Shown: positions 49,604 to 61,135, numbered from the stretch's first letter. The stretch: DNA of 64,000 nt from Bemisia tabaci (GCF_918797505.1 NC_092793.1:930001-994000); one strand, 5' to 3'. Program-made: numbers and translations. Notes: a model not told the origin generated them from the sequence alone.

Positions 49604-49645
49604 TCTATATATTTAATATCCTAAGGCTTTTTTTGTCAGAACTTA
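49604..49645 (+). repeat. Second copy of the Helitron-like 5' end
   Basis: A then TCTATATATTTAATATCC, followed by TAAGGCTTTTTTT, the same as 21704 onward. The homology then stops, so this is a truncated or related element. Confidence 0.6.
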
Positions 49646-50957
49646 AATCACAAACTCCTAACACATGCAAGATCTCCATTACCTGCCGATGTTACCTATC
49701 CTCCTGTTGTGCGTGGACATCACTTTAATTTTGCGCTCAGCATGGTCACTATATCAACTTTTATGATTTAAATATATTTTTTACCTCAAGATACTCGGAA
49801 GTAAATAGCCATGGGGCTGGGCAAGAGTCTAGAAATGAAAATGGCAAATCCATAATATTGAAAAAAAGGCTAGAATGTTGGTTGGGGAGAAGCCTGGATT
49901 TACCGGACATTCTTCAGCGTAGGTACACATTGAGGAGGACGTATGTCACATTGAGGCCCGGAAAAATGACCCAGAGGTCATCGCAGACCTCTTGAAGTTT
50001 CGCAGCTTTAACGAGAGTACTTACAACAGCTAGTGTTGTGCTCCGTAATTTATCCAGTCACGCATGGTACCTCTGTACTTCTGTAGTAAAAATTTGGTTC
50101 CCTTGGCATTATTTGATGATGGACTTACATCGAACACAAAGAGAGTCTTTGTTAACAACATGAGACACAATGCAGAGTTGCCGAATCCACCTGTCCGTCA
50201 GAACGTACAATTTAACTAATGTCTAGGGTCACATTTGAAGACAATTATTTTCATGATCTCTTACAAGTCAAAGATAAAGTCAATAAAACCATACAAAAAT
50301 AATGAAAATAGTCTGTCAACCATTTTAAGACTCCAAGCCTATAAGTAAACTGTGGATTATTTGATTTAGTTTGTTAACTTTCGACTGTTTTATTTGTTGA
50401 AATTGATTTTCCTACATATAGCCAATATTTTACAAAGAAAATTTGTCGTTTTGATGTATTTATACATTTCAACTGTTTTTTAATGTTAAAGTGTGTCTAG
50501 GTAAATTCGTAATGATACATTGCAGCGGACGGGAACTTTCGGGCCCGCGTAAGCTTAGTGCGTGCGTGCGGCATGTCGTTTATAGGCAGTGCAGAGGACG
50601 CGCGCGCGTTGCGTTACGGCGCGGCGCTGCGCGCCCATTTTGCTCCCAGTGTCTCTCGTTGCGCGCGCCTGTCTCGGGTGTTTTGCGGCTTTTGTGTTGC
50701 AGATACGACGGAACGGACGAAATTTTCGCACGTTAGGGCCGTAACTCGGCGTTTTCAATGGGAAAACAGAGTTATTTTATCGAAAAATCTCAAATTTCAA
50801 CCTGTGTCATTTAAGTCGTTTGAGCACCGGGTAAAAATTGTTTTAAATTTTTTTCCTTGTACGAGGCTTCTAATGTATCCACGTACATCAACTTTTAGGA
50901 CCAGGACCTCCTTCGAATTCGAAAATTTAAAAAATAAGAAACACCCTAACCTAGGTT

Positions 50958-52286
50958 ATGTTAGGTTAGAATTCTGAGGGTAAGTGCAGAAATGGAAAGT
51001 TCCACTCGCCGAACAGGTGGAATTTCGAAGAATTCTCATACAATTAGTTAGATTAGGTTAGGTTAGGTTAGGTTACCTTACCTTATGTAGTATTAGGTTG
51101 GGTTAGATTTTTAAAGGTAAGTGCAGAACAGTGACCAAAATGGCGGAGTCCACTCCGTGAAGTGCCGCGAACGAGTGCTACAGAATTGCGGCACTTTCTG
51201 TGAATAATTGTTGATTGATCCACATTTTTTGACAAAAACAGTGTTTCGCACTCACCACACTCATTTTTTAGTGTCTGGCGATAGTTTTGTCGTGATTTCT
51301 ACTAGAATTTAACGAAAAGAACGGAAGCCGCTGTTCTAGATATTTGCCTCCAGTTGATCAGGTAGGTATTACAATCCAGAGTCATAGAATAATAACTATC
51401 GCTGACGAAGCTAGCGAAGCTACTTATTATTCTATGTCAGAGTGTTATACTACTTAGGGGTTATGTATGGGGTAGTGTTGTACAACGAGTTATGTATTGA
51501 CATTAAATTATAAGTTCATATTAATAACTAGGGGATGACTATATCTTATCGGTTGCCAAAAGCGATTTTCCAAACTACGAAAGGAAATGAAATATATGTA
51601 TAGGTACAGGAAAATGGAAAATTAATAATAATTTCCCAGAATTATTGAGAAAGTCAATGACAGTGATTAGATTTCTTGAGGAAGTCAATAATGAAGGTAT
51701 TTTTCAAATCCTGTAAATTTAAGTTCATTCTGATATTTCAAGGAAAATGAGTGCTTTCACTAAAATTATTTTTTTTTTATTTTTCTGTTACTGCTAAAGA
51801 GAATGCTGAGGCATTAAAAAATTGGGCCTAAAATAACACTAAAAAAGCAAAGGCTCATTTTACAAGGATGTTAAGAAAAATGACTTCTTCGCAAGAATGT
51901 AGGTAATCCTCAAATTAAAAAAACCGTCAGTAAGACATACACTTTACCATTTTCCTTTAAATATAATTGTTAGCAGAAATATGAAGTAAAGAAGTGTTTT
52001 ATTGTTTTATTTTCTCATTGGAAAAAAGGCATTGTGAACAAAGAAATTTACAATTTAAAATTCCATGTATTTAGAAAACATCAGCGTGCATATACACATG
52101 GCCATAAAACACGAAATTTCTCTCAATATAAGACTAAACTTTAATCCTTATCTAAATTATAATAGCACTCTGTAATGCACGAACGATCATTGCATTATTT
52201 CATGAGCATACGATTCAAATCAAATGACATCGATACGGAAACAAGAATTTTTTCAGCTTTGTACTGCTGAGTATATAACTGGTTCA
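50958..52286. other. Non-coding DNA with a short telomere-type repeat
   Basis: (TTAGG)4-5 lies at about 51053-51074, flanked by related GGTTAG phrases. The rest is A/T-rich without a supported gene. Confidence 0.55.
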
Positions 52287-53045
52287 GTGCCAGTGTAATG
52301 CTAGCATTACACTAATGAGTGTATAACTGCGTGATGAGTGTTCACCAGTCACGGCCACCAGATGGCGCCGTTCTCTTCAATGTGTGATTCCCGTTTTCTC
52401 TGGGCCTAAGCTTGCCTCGGATGAATGGTTTTTGTCTCGTTATTCTTCTCACTTGTTAAGGTGTTTATGATTTACTTCTAGAGATGTCACTTTTCTTTTA
52501 ATATTTATATTTGATAAGGTAGAAGCGGTTAAAAGTTGCGCTCTCTTTTTAACAGCCTCATATCAATATACTTGGGCATACTTGAGAAATATGACTCCCC
52601 GATGGTTGCAATGGTACCGTTAACCAGAATGGACACAGCGAAAGCCTCACCGTGGAGTGAGGGCGCAAGGCGTCCCCGCCTTCTCGCCTCGGCCCAGCGC
52701 CACCCCCGCGGGGCCGTCCTTTTAAGGAAGGCAGCGCATTGTTATTTAGGGATGTGCTAGCCAGCATAATTCTATTGCGCACATAATTAATGATGTGTCA
52801 AGATAATACTCCTGAGTGTAGAAACAGTATAATGCCAGTGTAATGCTAGCATTACACTCGTGAGTGATTAGCGAGTATAATGCTAACTATATGTATACTC
52901 GTGAGTGCATAGCTAGTATAATGGTAGCTATATACTCGGGAGTGTATAACTAGTGTAATGCTAGCATAATGCAATTCTGTGCGCAAATTACATTATGCTA
53001 GCTATACACTCACGAGTGTAATGCTAGACTTACACTCATTTTTAG
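52287..53045. repeat. Cluster of AGTGTAATGCTAGCATT palindromes
   Basis: A perfect 22-base palindrome centred on TGCTAGCA occurs at 52292-52313 and again at 52837-52858. At least five degenerate versions (AGTATAATGCTA, ACTCGTGAGTG, CTAGCTATACACTC) fill 52860-53040. A GC-rich insert lies at 52630-52740. Probably MITE ends nested in each other. Confidence 0.65.
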
Positions 53046-54310
53046 CAGGGTCCTCAAGCAAACTCTCCTCAATTGCATAGGTTCAGACACGTATCAAACC
53101 CTTTAATCTCTCATCGCACCAAAAACTATCCCAGCAGAAGTAACTTATGATGATACTATTGCTCAATTGAAGAAACATTTGTCTCCACCTCCAAATAAGC
53201 TCTTGGAGCAACATAGATTCTTATCTAGAACTCAAAGAGATTCTGAATCCATAAGTGATCATGTAACAGCACTGCGCGTGGTTATCTCGAAAATTCTGAT
53301 TTCAAATGTTCATGCGGTGGTAGTATTGCAACCCCAGTTCTTAGAGCTCAGTTTATAAGAGGAATTAAAAGTTCGACGATCAGAGAAAAGTTGTTATGCG
53401 AAAAGGAATTACACTTTGGTAAAGCTGTAACTCTGACTTTGTCTTTGGAAAATTCAGAACTAAATAACCGAGAAATCAAGAATGGTATTAGTAACGGCTC
53501 ATCCAGTCATGTGAATAAAGTTTATAACGCTCATCATTCCAGACCCTTTTCTCAACGGGCACGTTACAGCCTGAACGACGACAGAAACAATACACCTCAT
53601 CAAAGGAACAAGAGTAACCAACGGCACCAACAACATAGGTCCGCTCAGGGTTCATATCGCAAACCCAAGCGGAAAATTGATTATGGAAAGCTTGGCATCG
53701 CGGACCTATGCTTCAGGTGCGGACTGAATAATCACCGAGCATCTGAATGTAAAACTAATCCTGTAAACCTCAAATGTAACTCCTGTAATACCAAAGGTCA
53801 TGGGAGTAAAGTTTGTATCAAAAGTTTGCTTTCTCAGAGTGTCAAATCTATTGAAAACGAAAACATTAATCTCAATGATATTATTAACTTCGAACCAACG
53901 TATGATTGCAACGTGCTCATTCCGGTTGACTTATTGGATCCATTTAGCAATGAGCATACCTAAAAATTTAGGGAAATATTTTGATACGCAGTTCTGATAA
54001 ACGGCACGAAAACTAGCTCCGAAGTAGATTCAGGATGTGGTTGCACCCTTCTTCCAGAAAATGATTTCAAAAAACTGGAATCAAGTGTGAAACTATTCCC
54101 TGCACGACAAAATTTTAAATCGGATGATCACGGAATCATTAAACCGATTGGCTATGCCAAAGCGTCGGTTAACTTCAACAACATCACAGCTCATGTTCCT
54201 TTCTATGTTGTGTCCTCTCTTTTATCACCTATTTTGGGAATGTCATGAATTCGACGCTTCAAAATAAATCTCCACGAACTTGATACTGTCAATAATCTCA
54301 ACGCTTTCTA
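53046..54310 (+). pseudogene. Ty3/gypsy-type retrotransposon gag and protease remnant
   Basis: Frames read in order: a capsid-like region (LLNCIGSDTYQTL, TYDDTIAQLKKHL, FLSRTQRDSESISDHV), then a nucleocapsid part with two zinc knuckles (CFRCGLNNHRASEC and CNSCNTKGHGSKVC, about 53706-53815). A retropepsin-like segment, VDSGCGCTLLP, lies near 54035 where the canonical catalytic motif is DSG. Stops and frame shifts occur near 53120, 53350 and 53963. Reverse transcriptase and integrase are missing. The order gag, zinc knuckle, protease is typical of Ty3/gypsy elements. Confidence 0.7.
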
Positions 54311-54640
54311 ATTCTAATGAACATATAATCCTCCGTTAATCGCATCACCATTCAAGATATGAAAAATCAATTCCCTGACATTTGTGAACAAAAAGTAGGG
54401 AAACCTTAGTAGCACATTTATACAAAAAATATTTTAACGAAAGTATACCACTCATATAACGGTTAAGTAACGGGGTGTTCAAAGGAGATCGCCGTCGTAT
54501 AACCGTTATTAATCAAATAATTTTATAAATTGCGCGAATAACCTTTATAATTAGTTCATATAAAAGTTATTTGTAAAAATGTTTTATATAACCGTTATAT
54601 TTCAGTTATACCTACATTTTTTATATAAATACGCTCTATA
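54311..54640. other. A/T-rich DNA with ATAACCGTTATA motifs
   Basis: Near-palindromic ATAACCGTTAT occurs repeatedly from 54475 to 54600 and resumes after 56712, so the fold-back element inserted into this repeat. Confidence 0.5.
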
Positions 54641-56708
54641 CCGGGTGTCCGTAAAGTAACTGAAAAGTGGGTATAATTTTTGAACAAAAAAAGATAGAAG
54701 GTCGCGGTTTGTGGCATTCTTCATCATCCAGAGGGGGAAATTTTTCGATGGGTGGTTTTTCTTGGTGGACCCCCCTGGGGGGCCACCAAGAAAAAGCGGG
54801 GGGCAACTTTCAAAATTCAAATAGCAACCCCCATTTTTTTAGACATGGTTAAAAAGAACTTAAAAAGACAAGAAAAATGACGCAAATAAAATTAAAATTG
54901 GTTCACTCGTTCAAAAGTTACAGCCGGTCAAAATTTTAAATTGACCACTTTTCAAAAAATCACCGTTGAGCTCCAAATTACCGAAAAAACACAAACAAAC
55001 CTGGAATGAAAAGTTTGAAAACTGCCCTTTAAGGCAAGGAAAAACAACTGACGTTGTCACAAGTTTGAATGGCATTGTTTCAAAATAAAATTTCGGAAAA
55101 TTCAACATGGCGGCAAATTTGAGGACACGCGAATAATGAAAATTCCAGAAACCGTTATCTTTCAAATACCCTCTAGTTTAAGGAAATCAATAATGGTATC
55201 AAATTTTTTTCCTTTATTTGGCCAAGTAAGAGCAATAATTTGCTGACTTTAAAGTTGTCAAGCGGGACGCCTTCAATCGTTGGAGTATGCGACATCACAT
55301 GCACAGGATTAAGTGTGCTGTCAAAAAATGAAGCCGATGTGAAAAAGCGCTCCTCCTTTGGGATGCTTTAGCTTTTCAAAAGTTACGCACCACTGGCCAT
55401 AACTTTAGTTCTAATATTATGATATCAATTTGCGGTTTGTGGCGTCCTTCCTCATATCGAGGGGGAAACTTTTTGAGGTACTTTTCAGTTCTTCAACCCC
55501 CCCCCCCCCCCCAGGGGGAGAGGGGGCGGGGAGCAACTCAAAAATTTCAAATTGCAACCCCCATCATGTGATACATCGTTAGAAAGAGCATGAAAAAAGA
55601 AAATTTTTGGCGCAAACCGGAAGTCGATCTGACCCCCCTGTCAAAAGTTAGGGGGGTCCAAAGGTTATTTAGGGGGTCCGTACCTTCATTTTTTAGAGTA
55701 GCTTCGGCGGCTCTTGGACATACCGTTTCTCTTTTCAAAGAGTCCTCGAATACTCCAAGTCTGATACCGAAGTCTTCATATTGCCCCCGGGCCACCACAG
55801 CCCCCCCCCCCCGTAGGGGGGGATGGGCCTGTTACAATGAAACATTGCATTAAAATGCGAAAAGTCACAGAAGAGCTTCAAACTTAGCATCAAATCCGAG
55901 TGGAACTTCTTGCCAATGTTAACGCAAACGCAGCCTGCGACTTTAAAGTGAGTTTTCAAAACTCTTAGTCCCCTGCCCCCCCCCCCTCATTTTTGGTTGC
56001 AGAGCGGGTAAAAACCGGGAAATTCACTACAAATAATGCCCGAAACTAATGTCCAACTTGAGGAGGACCCTTGAAACGTTGCGATCAGTCGGAGCATTGA
56101 AATACAAGGACTGCCACCCCCTTAAAGTACGGAAACATCCAAAACACCCCCGCTGCCCCCCTCATTTTTCGTTGCGGAGCGGGTAAAAACCGGGAAAATC
56201 GCCAGAAATGATGCCCGAAACCACTGTAGAACTTGACGCGGACCCTTGAAACGTTGCGCCCAGTCGGAGAACTGCAACACAGCAACTGCCGCCCACTTTA
56301 AGGACGGAAACATCCATAAAACCCCCGCTGCCCCCCTCTTTTTTCGTTGCAGAGCTGGTAAAAACCGGGAAATTCGCCAGAGATGATGCCCCGGCTAATC
56401 TAAAAAATGAAGGTACGGACCCCCTAAATAACCTTTGGACCCCCCTAACTTTTGACAGGGGGGTCAGATTGACTTCCGGTTTGCGCCAAAAATTTTCTTT
56501 TTTCGTGCTCTTTCTAACGATGTATCACATGATGGGGGTTGCCATTTGAAATTTTTGAGTTGATTGTTGAGTTTTTGAGTGAAGAACTGGAAAGTACGTC
56601 AAAAAGTTTCCCCCTCGATATGAGGAAGGACGTCACAAACCGCAAATCGATATCATAATATTAGAACTAAAGTTATGGCCAGTGGTGCGTAACTTTTGAA
56701 TAACCCTG
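54641..56708. mobile_element. 2.1-kb fold-back element
   Basis: The outer ends are CCGGGTGTCC and, reversed, CAGGGTTATTC, with TATA on both sides. The arms at 55375-55690 and 56395-56705 are complementary over about 310 bases (TTTAGGGGGTCCGTACCTTC, TTACGCACCACTGGCC, ATATCGAGGGGGAAAC). The interior has two further related blocks with ACCCTTGAAACGTTGCG. No protein is supported. Confidence 0.65.
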
Positions 56709-56769
56709 TATATTTTACATAACCGTTATACTTTGATTATACATTTTTTATATACATGCTTTTTATTAT

Positions 56770-57090
56770 ACTTCGTTTATATACTGTGAATTTAGTTCTG
56801 CCACTAGGGATATTCCTAATATTCAATGCTCTCTGCCGCTTCAATCAGAAGTAAAATCTAAATTTATGAAAGCGCGTGACCCACGGTGCACGTGAAACCA
56901 GCGGTGTACCTAGCACAACTTCTTCAAGCTCAGTGTCTGCTAGGGGACCAGTCGTGGACTTAACGCATGATGAGCATCCCCTAATTAATCGCAAAACAGT
57001 CGGCAGGGGTCGTCCTGCAAATAGGTCTCCTCTACCAAGTGCGTCATCTCAACCAACCAACGGTTCAACGCCCAGCAGATAGAGTTAAGG
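56770..57090 (+). pseudogene. Possible 3' end of the retrotransposon polyprotein
   Basis: The frame at 56876-57082 encodes a Ser/Pro-rich tail (VPSTTSSSSVSARGPVVDL, VGRGRPANRSPLPS), the kind of low-complexity end found after integrase in Ty3/gypsy polyproteins. It lies just before a purine-rich tract, which supports the idea. No domain motif is present. Confidence 0.35.
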
Positions 57091-57236
57091 AAGCTCCAAG
57101 CTGGTTGAAAGACTTTAAAACTTAAATCTAATACTGCCTTAATCTTTTGTGCAGTATTCCTTGTAATTTTTTGTTTTTTCCTGTTTTCTATTGCTGTTGT
57201 TAGTTTCTAGCATCAACTCAGTTATGTCTTCAGTTT

Positions 57237-57252
57237 TTTAAGGGAGGAAGAC
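57237..57252 (+). other. Polypurine-tract-like sequence before a possible 3' LTR
   Basis: TTAAGGGAGGAAGACTG followed by TGC matches the layout of a polypurine tract plus the TG start of an LTR. No second LTR was found in the window to confirm it. Confidence 0.35.
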
Positions 57253-58437
57253 TGCTATATGCATGCCGCATGCCGGTCAAGCGGGCGGCTTATCCTGTAA
57301 GGCGCGAGCCGTCTGAGGCCGCAGCCAGGTCAAAGCATCCTGTTATGTCTATTCAATACAGGCTTCGATTTCCTCCATGAATGACGTATTCGTTCTCTGC
57401 CTTTTTCTTCCTGCCTCGCATAGCATTTTTCCTTCGTCATTTTCCCAGACATAGCATGAAGAAACGCAACTTCATGCAAAAGGAAAGTTCGAAAAAGCAA
57501 TCAGAATTGATCGGAACAGCGCAGCGTTGGGATATGGACGATGAGAAATAAAATACACCAACCCAGCAAGTTGAATTGTATTGTAAAAGTAAATTTTTTC
57601 ATTAAATTTGTATCATTCTTACCAAAACGAAAGGCAACGCGGGGCAGTGGTGGCTTTAAAGATCCTTGATGTGTACCAGGCTCTAGCGCCAGGCCTCTGC
57701 ACTGCTGTCCGACCTAGCGTTACCAAGTAGCCTGCAGTAACACAACGAAAATGCGTCAGTAAAAATTTTAATATTATTTATTTTTTATAAGCACAGTAGA
57801 ACTTACAAAGGACAAAACTCCAGTATATGAGTAGTGATATGGAAATAAGGGCCTGCGCGCAATCGATAAATCGATCTTCGACCTGCTAGGATGAAAATGG
57901 CACTTTAAGCCCAAAAGTTTTTAGGCAAATTGTGCAGATAAATACGAATTAAACTATGGATTAATGGGGGTGGGCATCGTACCATCTGGCAAGGCTAAAA
58001 AAAATTTAATTTTAAAAATTTAGAGGTATTGCGTCTTGCCCCTTCAATCTATTTGAGAATATTACTGTTGCAACTTGGCAAAGTGGCATTTACTTAAAAA
58101 GAAATTAAGTTTAGCGGAGTGGACAGTGTGGTGAAATTGTGCATTAAAATGTGAACTATGAGGGCTGGCAGGGTGAGCAGTGTTGTAAAAGTGTGCGTAC
58201 CAATAGTAAAATTTAAAAATTAATTTTTCAAAATTTTATGACAAAAAAATGTGAAATTGAACTGACAGTGTTGTTGTTGAAAATTGTGCATTGGAATATG
58301 AATTGTGGGTGGGGCATTGTTGCCCTTTCAATTTGCGGGTTATGCAATATAGTTTACCCTTTTAATTTGTCGTTTATGCAATAGCTTATGTTACCCGACG
58401 GTTATGGAGTAGGTTTCCGAATTCTGCATTTATTTTT
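57253..58437. other. Possible LTR and dispersed repeat, no genes
   Basis: The first few hundred bases could be the 3' LTR. From about 57960 the phrases ACCATCTGGCAAGG and GGGTTATGCAATA echo the repeat near 13700-13920. No coding sequence. Confidence 0.35.
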
Positions 58438-58561
58438 AGTGTATTTTCCGAAGGAAATACACTATTGCATTCTCCCATGATGTCGGACCCAGACCTGAGA
58501 CATTGTGAAGAGCACCGATCACGGGTCGTAGATCACGAAAATATATGCTATTCAAATTCAT

Positions 58562-58586
58562 GTGTATATATATATGTATGTATATA

Positions 58587-58622
<36 letters not shown>

Positions 58623-58656
58623 TGTATGTATGTATGTATGTATGTATGTATGTATT
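58562..58656. repeat. (TATG)n microsatellite
   Basis: About 95 bases of TATG/TATA repeats, giving artefactual Met-Tyr-Val-Cys frames on the plus strand. Confidence 0.9.
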
Positions 58657-59021
58657 TCCGCCTTTTGAAGATTTTTCGATTTTTGAGTGGTTATATCTTT
58701 CTTACGTTGAAAGATATTTTGACCAATTTTTTTGCATTTTGTAGAGACTCATTAGGACTACTATTCGGCGAAAAAAAATTGAAATTTGAGGCAATAGATT
58801 TTGAGGGGTGGGGCTCGAAAGTGGGGGGAGGTCAAATCTTGTCCACTCGATAACTCAAGCGAAAATGAATATTTTGAGCTGAAATTTTTACGGGTGGTAG
58901 TTCTCCCCTAGGACTGGTTTGGTATTGAATTTGAGCTAAATCGGCCGAGCCGTTTAAAAATGGCGAGCTTTGAAAGTTTAAGGCGAGGGGTGCGCGGCAT
59001 GAGGAGAGCCGGCCGGAGCAG

Positions 59022-59175
59022 GGCCGCACAGTGGGTCGGGGGAGAAAGTTTTTGGACAAGCTGATCGTCGCACAGTGGGTCAGGGGAGAGAAGTTTTTGG
59101 ACAAACCTTTCGTCGCACAGTGGGTCAGGGGAAGGAAGATTCTGGACAAATTGTTCGTCGCACAGTGGGTCAGGT
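59022..59175 (+). repeat. 45-bp minisatellite
   Basis: GTCGCACAGTGGGTCAGGG recurs at 59067, 59112 and 59157 with a 45-base period, preceded by a divergent unit. It is 15 codons long and so creates a repeating VAQWVRGxKFLDK frame, also seen in copy 1. The frame is not evidence of a gene. Confidence 0.85.
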
Positions 59176-59570
59176 TAAATGATCTGTTCTTGAACAAAAT
59201 CTCACCATTTAACCGTCACAACCTTTCGCAGCGCGTTCGCTGGCAACGTACGCAACTAATATCTTGTGCTCAAGAAATTAATTCATTCCCTTACAGATTG
59301 ATCCCCCCCCCCCTTCGGAAAATACACTCTTCCCGCGGTGGAAGCGCGGGTCGCTTAAGAAGACAGAACAACTGGAATGGACACTCAAACTAAAAAGCGC
59401 GCGCGAAGCGCGCGTCCCTGGGGGGCTTGGGGGGCGAAGCCCCCCCCCAAAAAACCGGCGCGGAGCGAAGCGGAGCGCCGGCTTTTTATTTTATTTTTTT
59501 CTTGTGGCGGGGAGTGTGCGGGGGCTGTGTAGTACCTTGGACTTTAGGCATCGGGGACATTAGTATGGGA

Positions 59571-59881
59571 TAGAGTCCCTTTATACTGAGAGTCAAGACA
59601 ACACCCCTCATGGAGTCACAAACGGGAATAAAGATTACAGAAATTGAACGTTTTTCGTAATCTTTGATCGGCCCATTCTCGAATTCCTTTCTTCGTTCCT
59701 TCCCTCATTCCGTTTGTTCCTTGTCGAACCCGTAATTCCCCGGTCCATTCCAGATTATAATCTTTGTAATCGGTGAAACTGTAATCTTTATTCCCGTTTG
59801 TGACACTGTGGAGGCCTAAAATACGGGAACCAATCAGAAATGGATTCACATTGTCTTGACTCTCAGTATAAAGGGACTCTA
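59571..59881. mobile_element. TAGAGTCCC MITE with perfect 8-bp target duplication
   Basis: TAGAGTCCCTTTATACTGAG at the left and its exact complement at the right. GTATGGGA flanks both sides (59563-59570 and 59882-59889). At 311 bp it is shorter than the copy at 48087-48521. The centre contains inverted halves around CGGGAATAAAGATTACAG. No protein. Confidence 0.9.
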
Positions 59882-59919
59882 GTATGGGATACTTCAGTGG
59901 AGTTCCGGGTGTGTATCAG

Positions 59920-61135
59920 AACCTTACACTTTGGGCTTCAGAGGCATTAATATTGGATACTTCAGTGGAGTTTGGGAACGTGTATAAGAATTTTGGGAAT
60001 ATTGTGTCGGGTTTGAGTATTGTAACATTAGATTTGATGTCTTAAAGTATTGAGTTTCATTTAGGGGAACGCCCATGCCAGAGCACTTCTTTTTCCACTC
60101 TCTTAAAACGTGTTCTGGAAAGATCTTGAATAATGTAGGTGACAGACAACATCCTTGTTTTAAACCTTTAGAAACATAAAAACCACCAGATAACCTCCCT
60201 TGACATTTAATTTTAGTAAAAACTTCCACAGTAATATTGCTTAATCGCATTCACAAGTCCATTACGAAAATTCGACTTTTCCAGGGCTTCCCAGAGTGCT
60301 CTGGCATGGGCGTTCCCCTATAAATGATACGGACACATTGTATACTCTATGTTTTGCTGATGACCAGGTGGTGATCGCGCAGGATGCGGATGACGCTGAA
60401 TATATGACTCGGAAATTAGTGCTAGAATATCGAAGGTGGGGCCTAGAGGTCAGTGTCAAGAAAACGGAAAAGTTGACGATTAGAGGGGATCAGCAAGCTG
60501 GAAGATGGACAATGTATTAAAAGCTGCAAGCATTACAAATATTTAGGAGTTCGAGTATCCCAGGATGGAAAGATGGACCAAGCCATGAAAGATCTAAACC
60601 TGCAGGGAAGGAAAGCTATTGCTATGTTAAATAGAATTCTTTGGGATCAAAGTATCTCTAAAGAAAAAAAGAGAATGATTTATAACACCATAATCAAAAG
60701 CATTCTGACCCACGGCAGTGAAGTGTGGCCCATGAAAGAACGTACCAAAAAGATTCTTAAGGCAACTGATATGGATTTCTGGCGAAGATCAGCCGGAATC
60801 TCGAGGAGAGATCACGTAAGGAACGAAAGAGTCCGTGAGATCATGAACGCCGAGCAGAACATCGTGCATGAAATTATGACCAAACAGCTTGTCTGGTATG
60901 GTCATGTTCAACGAATGGCAGATGATAGGTTGCCTAAGAAGGTACTAGATTGCGGGTTCCTCCTGGGAGCAGACGTAGGGGACGTCCAGCAAAATCGTGG
61001 ATAGGTGGCATTCAAGATCAAATCGCAAGATGCCATTTATCAGATGACCTCTGGATCGATAGGCAAGGATGGCGATTAGGTGTCGCAGAGCGCCCGGGCG
61101 CCCTGTAAAGCGACTCGAATGTATGTATGTAAGTA
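59920..61135 (+). pseudogene. LINE reverse transcriptase fragment with inverted 5' part, copy 2
   Basis: The right part (60296-61130) reads rightward: TLCFADDQVVIAQD, KTEKLTIRGDQQ, YNTIIKSILTHGSEVWPM, MDFWRRSAGISRRDHV, VWYGHVQRMADDRLPK, then WRLG and a CCTGTAAAGCGACTCGAATG end with (ATGT)n. The left part (59924-60250) reads leftward with an upstream motif, GLKQGCCLSPTLFKI. Both contain the junction phrase CTGGCATGGGCGTTCCCCTA, one reversed. This is the classic inverted 5' end of LINE insertions (twin priming). It is the same family as 25500-26537. Frameshifts make it dead. Confidence 0.75.

Larger units (their letters stand above)
47711..50957. mobile_element. 3.2-kb fold-back element with about 710-bp inverted arms
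   Basis: The left arm (47711-48860) and right arm (50247-50957) are complementary at high identity once the MITE at 48087-48521 and its duplication are removed: about 707 against 711 bases. The arms start at ACCTAGGTTAGGGTGTTT and include TTTTACCCGGTGCTCAAACG and a GC-rich block with repeated CGCG. The centre (48861-50246) holds a MITE, a Helitron-like 5' end and unrecognised DNA. No transposase is visible. Confidence 0.75.
58438..59490 (+). mobile_element. HINE/Helentron-like non-autonomous element, copy 2
   Basis: Opens with the palindrome AGTGTATTTTCCGAAG plus GAAATACACT (58438-58463). It continues through a (TATG)n microsatellite, a 370-bp block and a 45-bp minisatellite. The motif returns inverted as CTTCGGAAAATACACT (59313-59328). 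Three GC-rich hairpins end the element (GCGCGCGCGAAGCGCGCG, a C/G-run stem, and CCGGCGCGGAGCGAAGCGG). The order (subterminal inverted repeat, microsatellite core, second subterminal repeat, terminal stem-loop) is that described for Helentron-derived elements. It is inverted relative to the copy at 17103-18144. Confidence 0.6.

Noticed and set aside
49797..49834. Possible small exon (SCPAPWLFTSEYLE) with a GTAAAA donor
   Set aside because: Splice sites are weak, phase cannot be tested and no MAM motif is present.
58465..58744. Met-Tyr-Val-Cys repeat proteins
   Set aside because: Encoded by a (TATG)n microsatellite.
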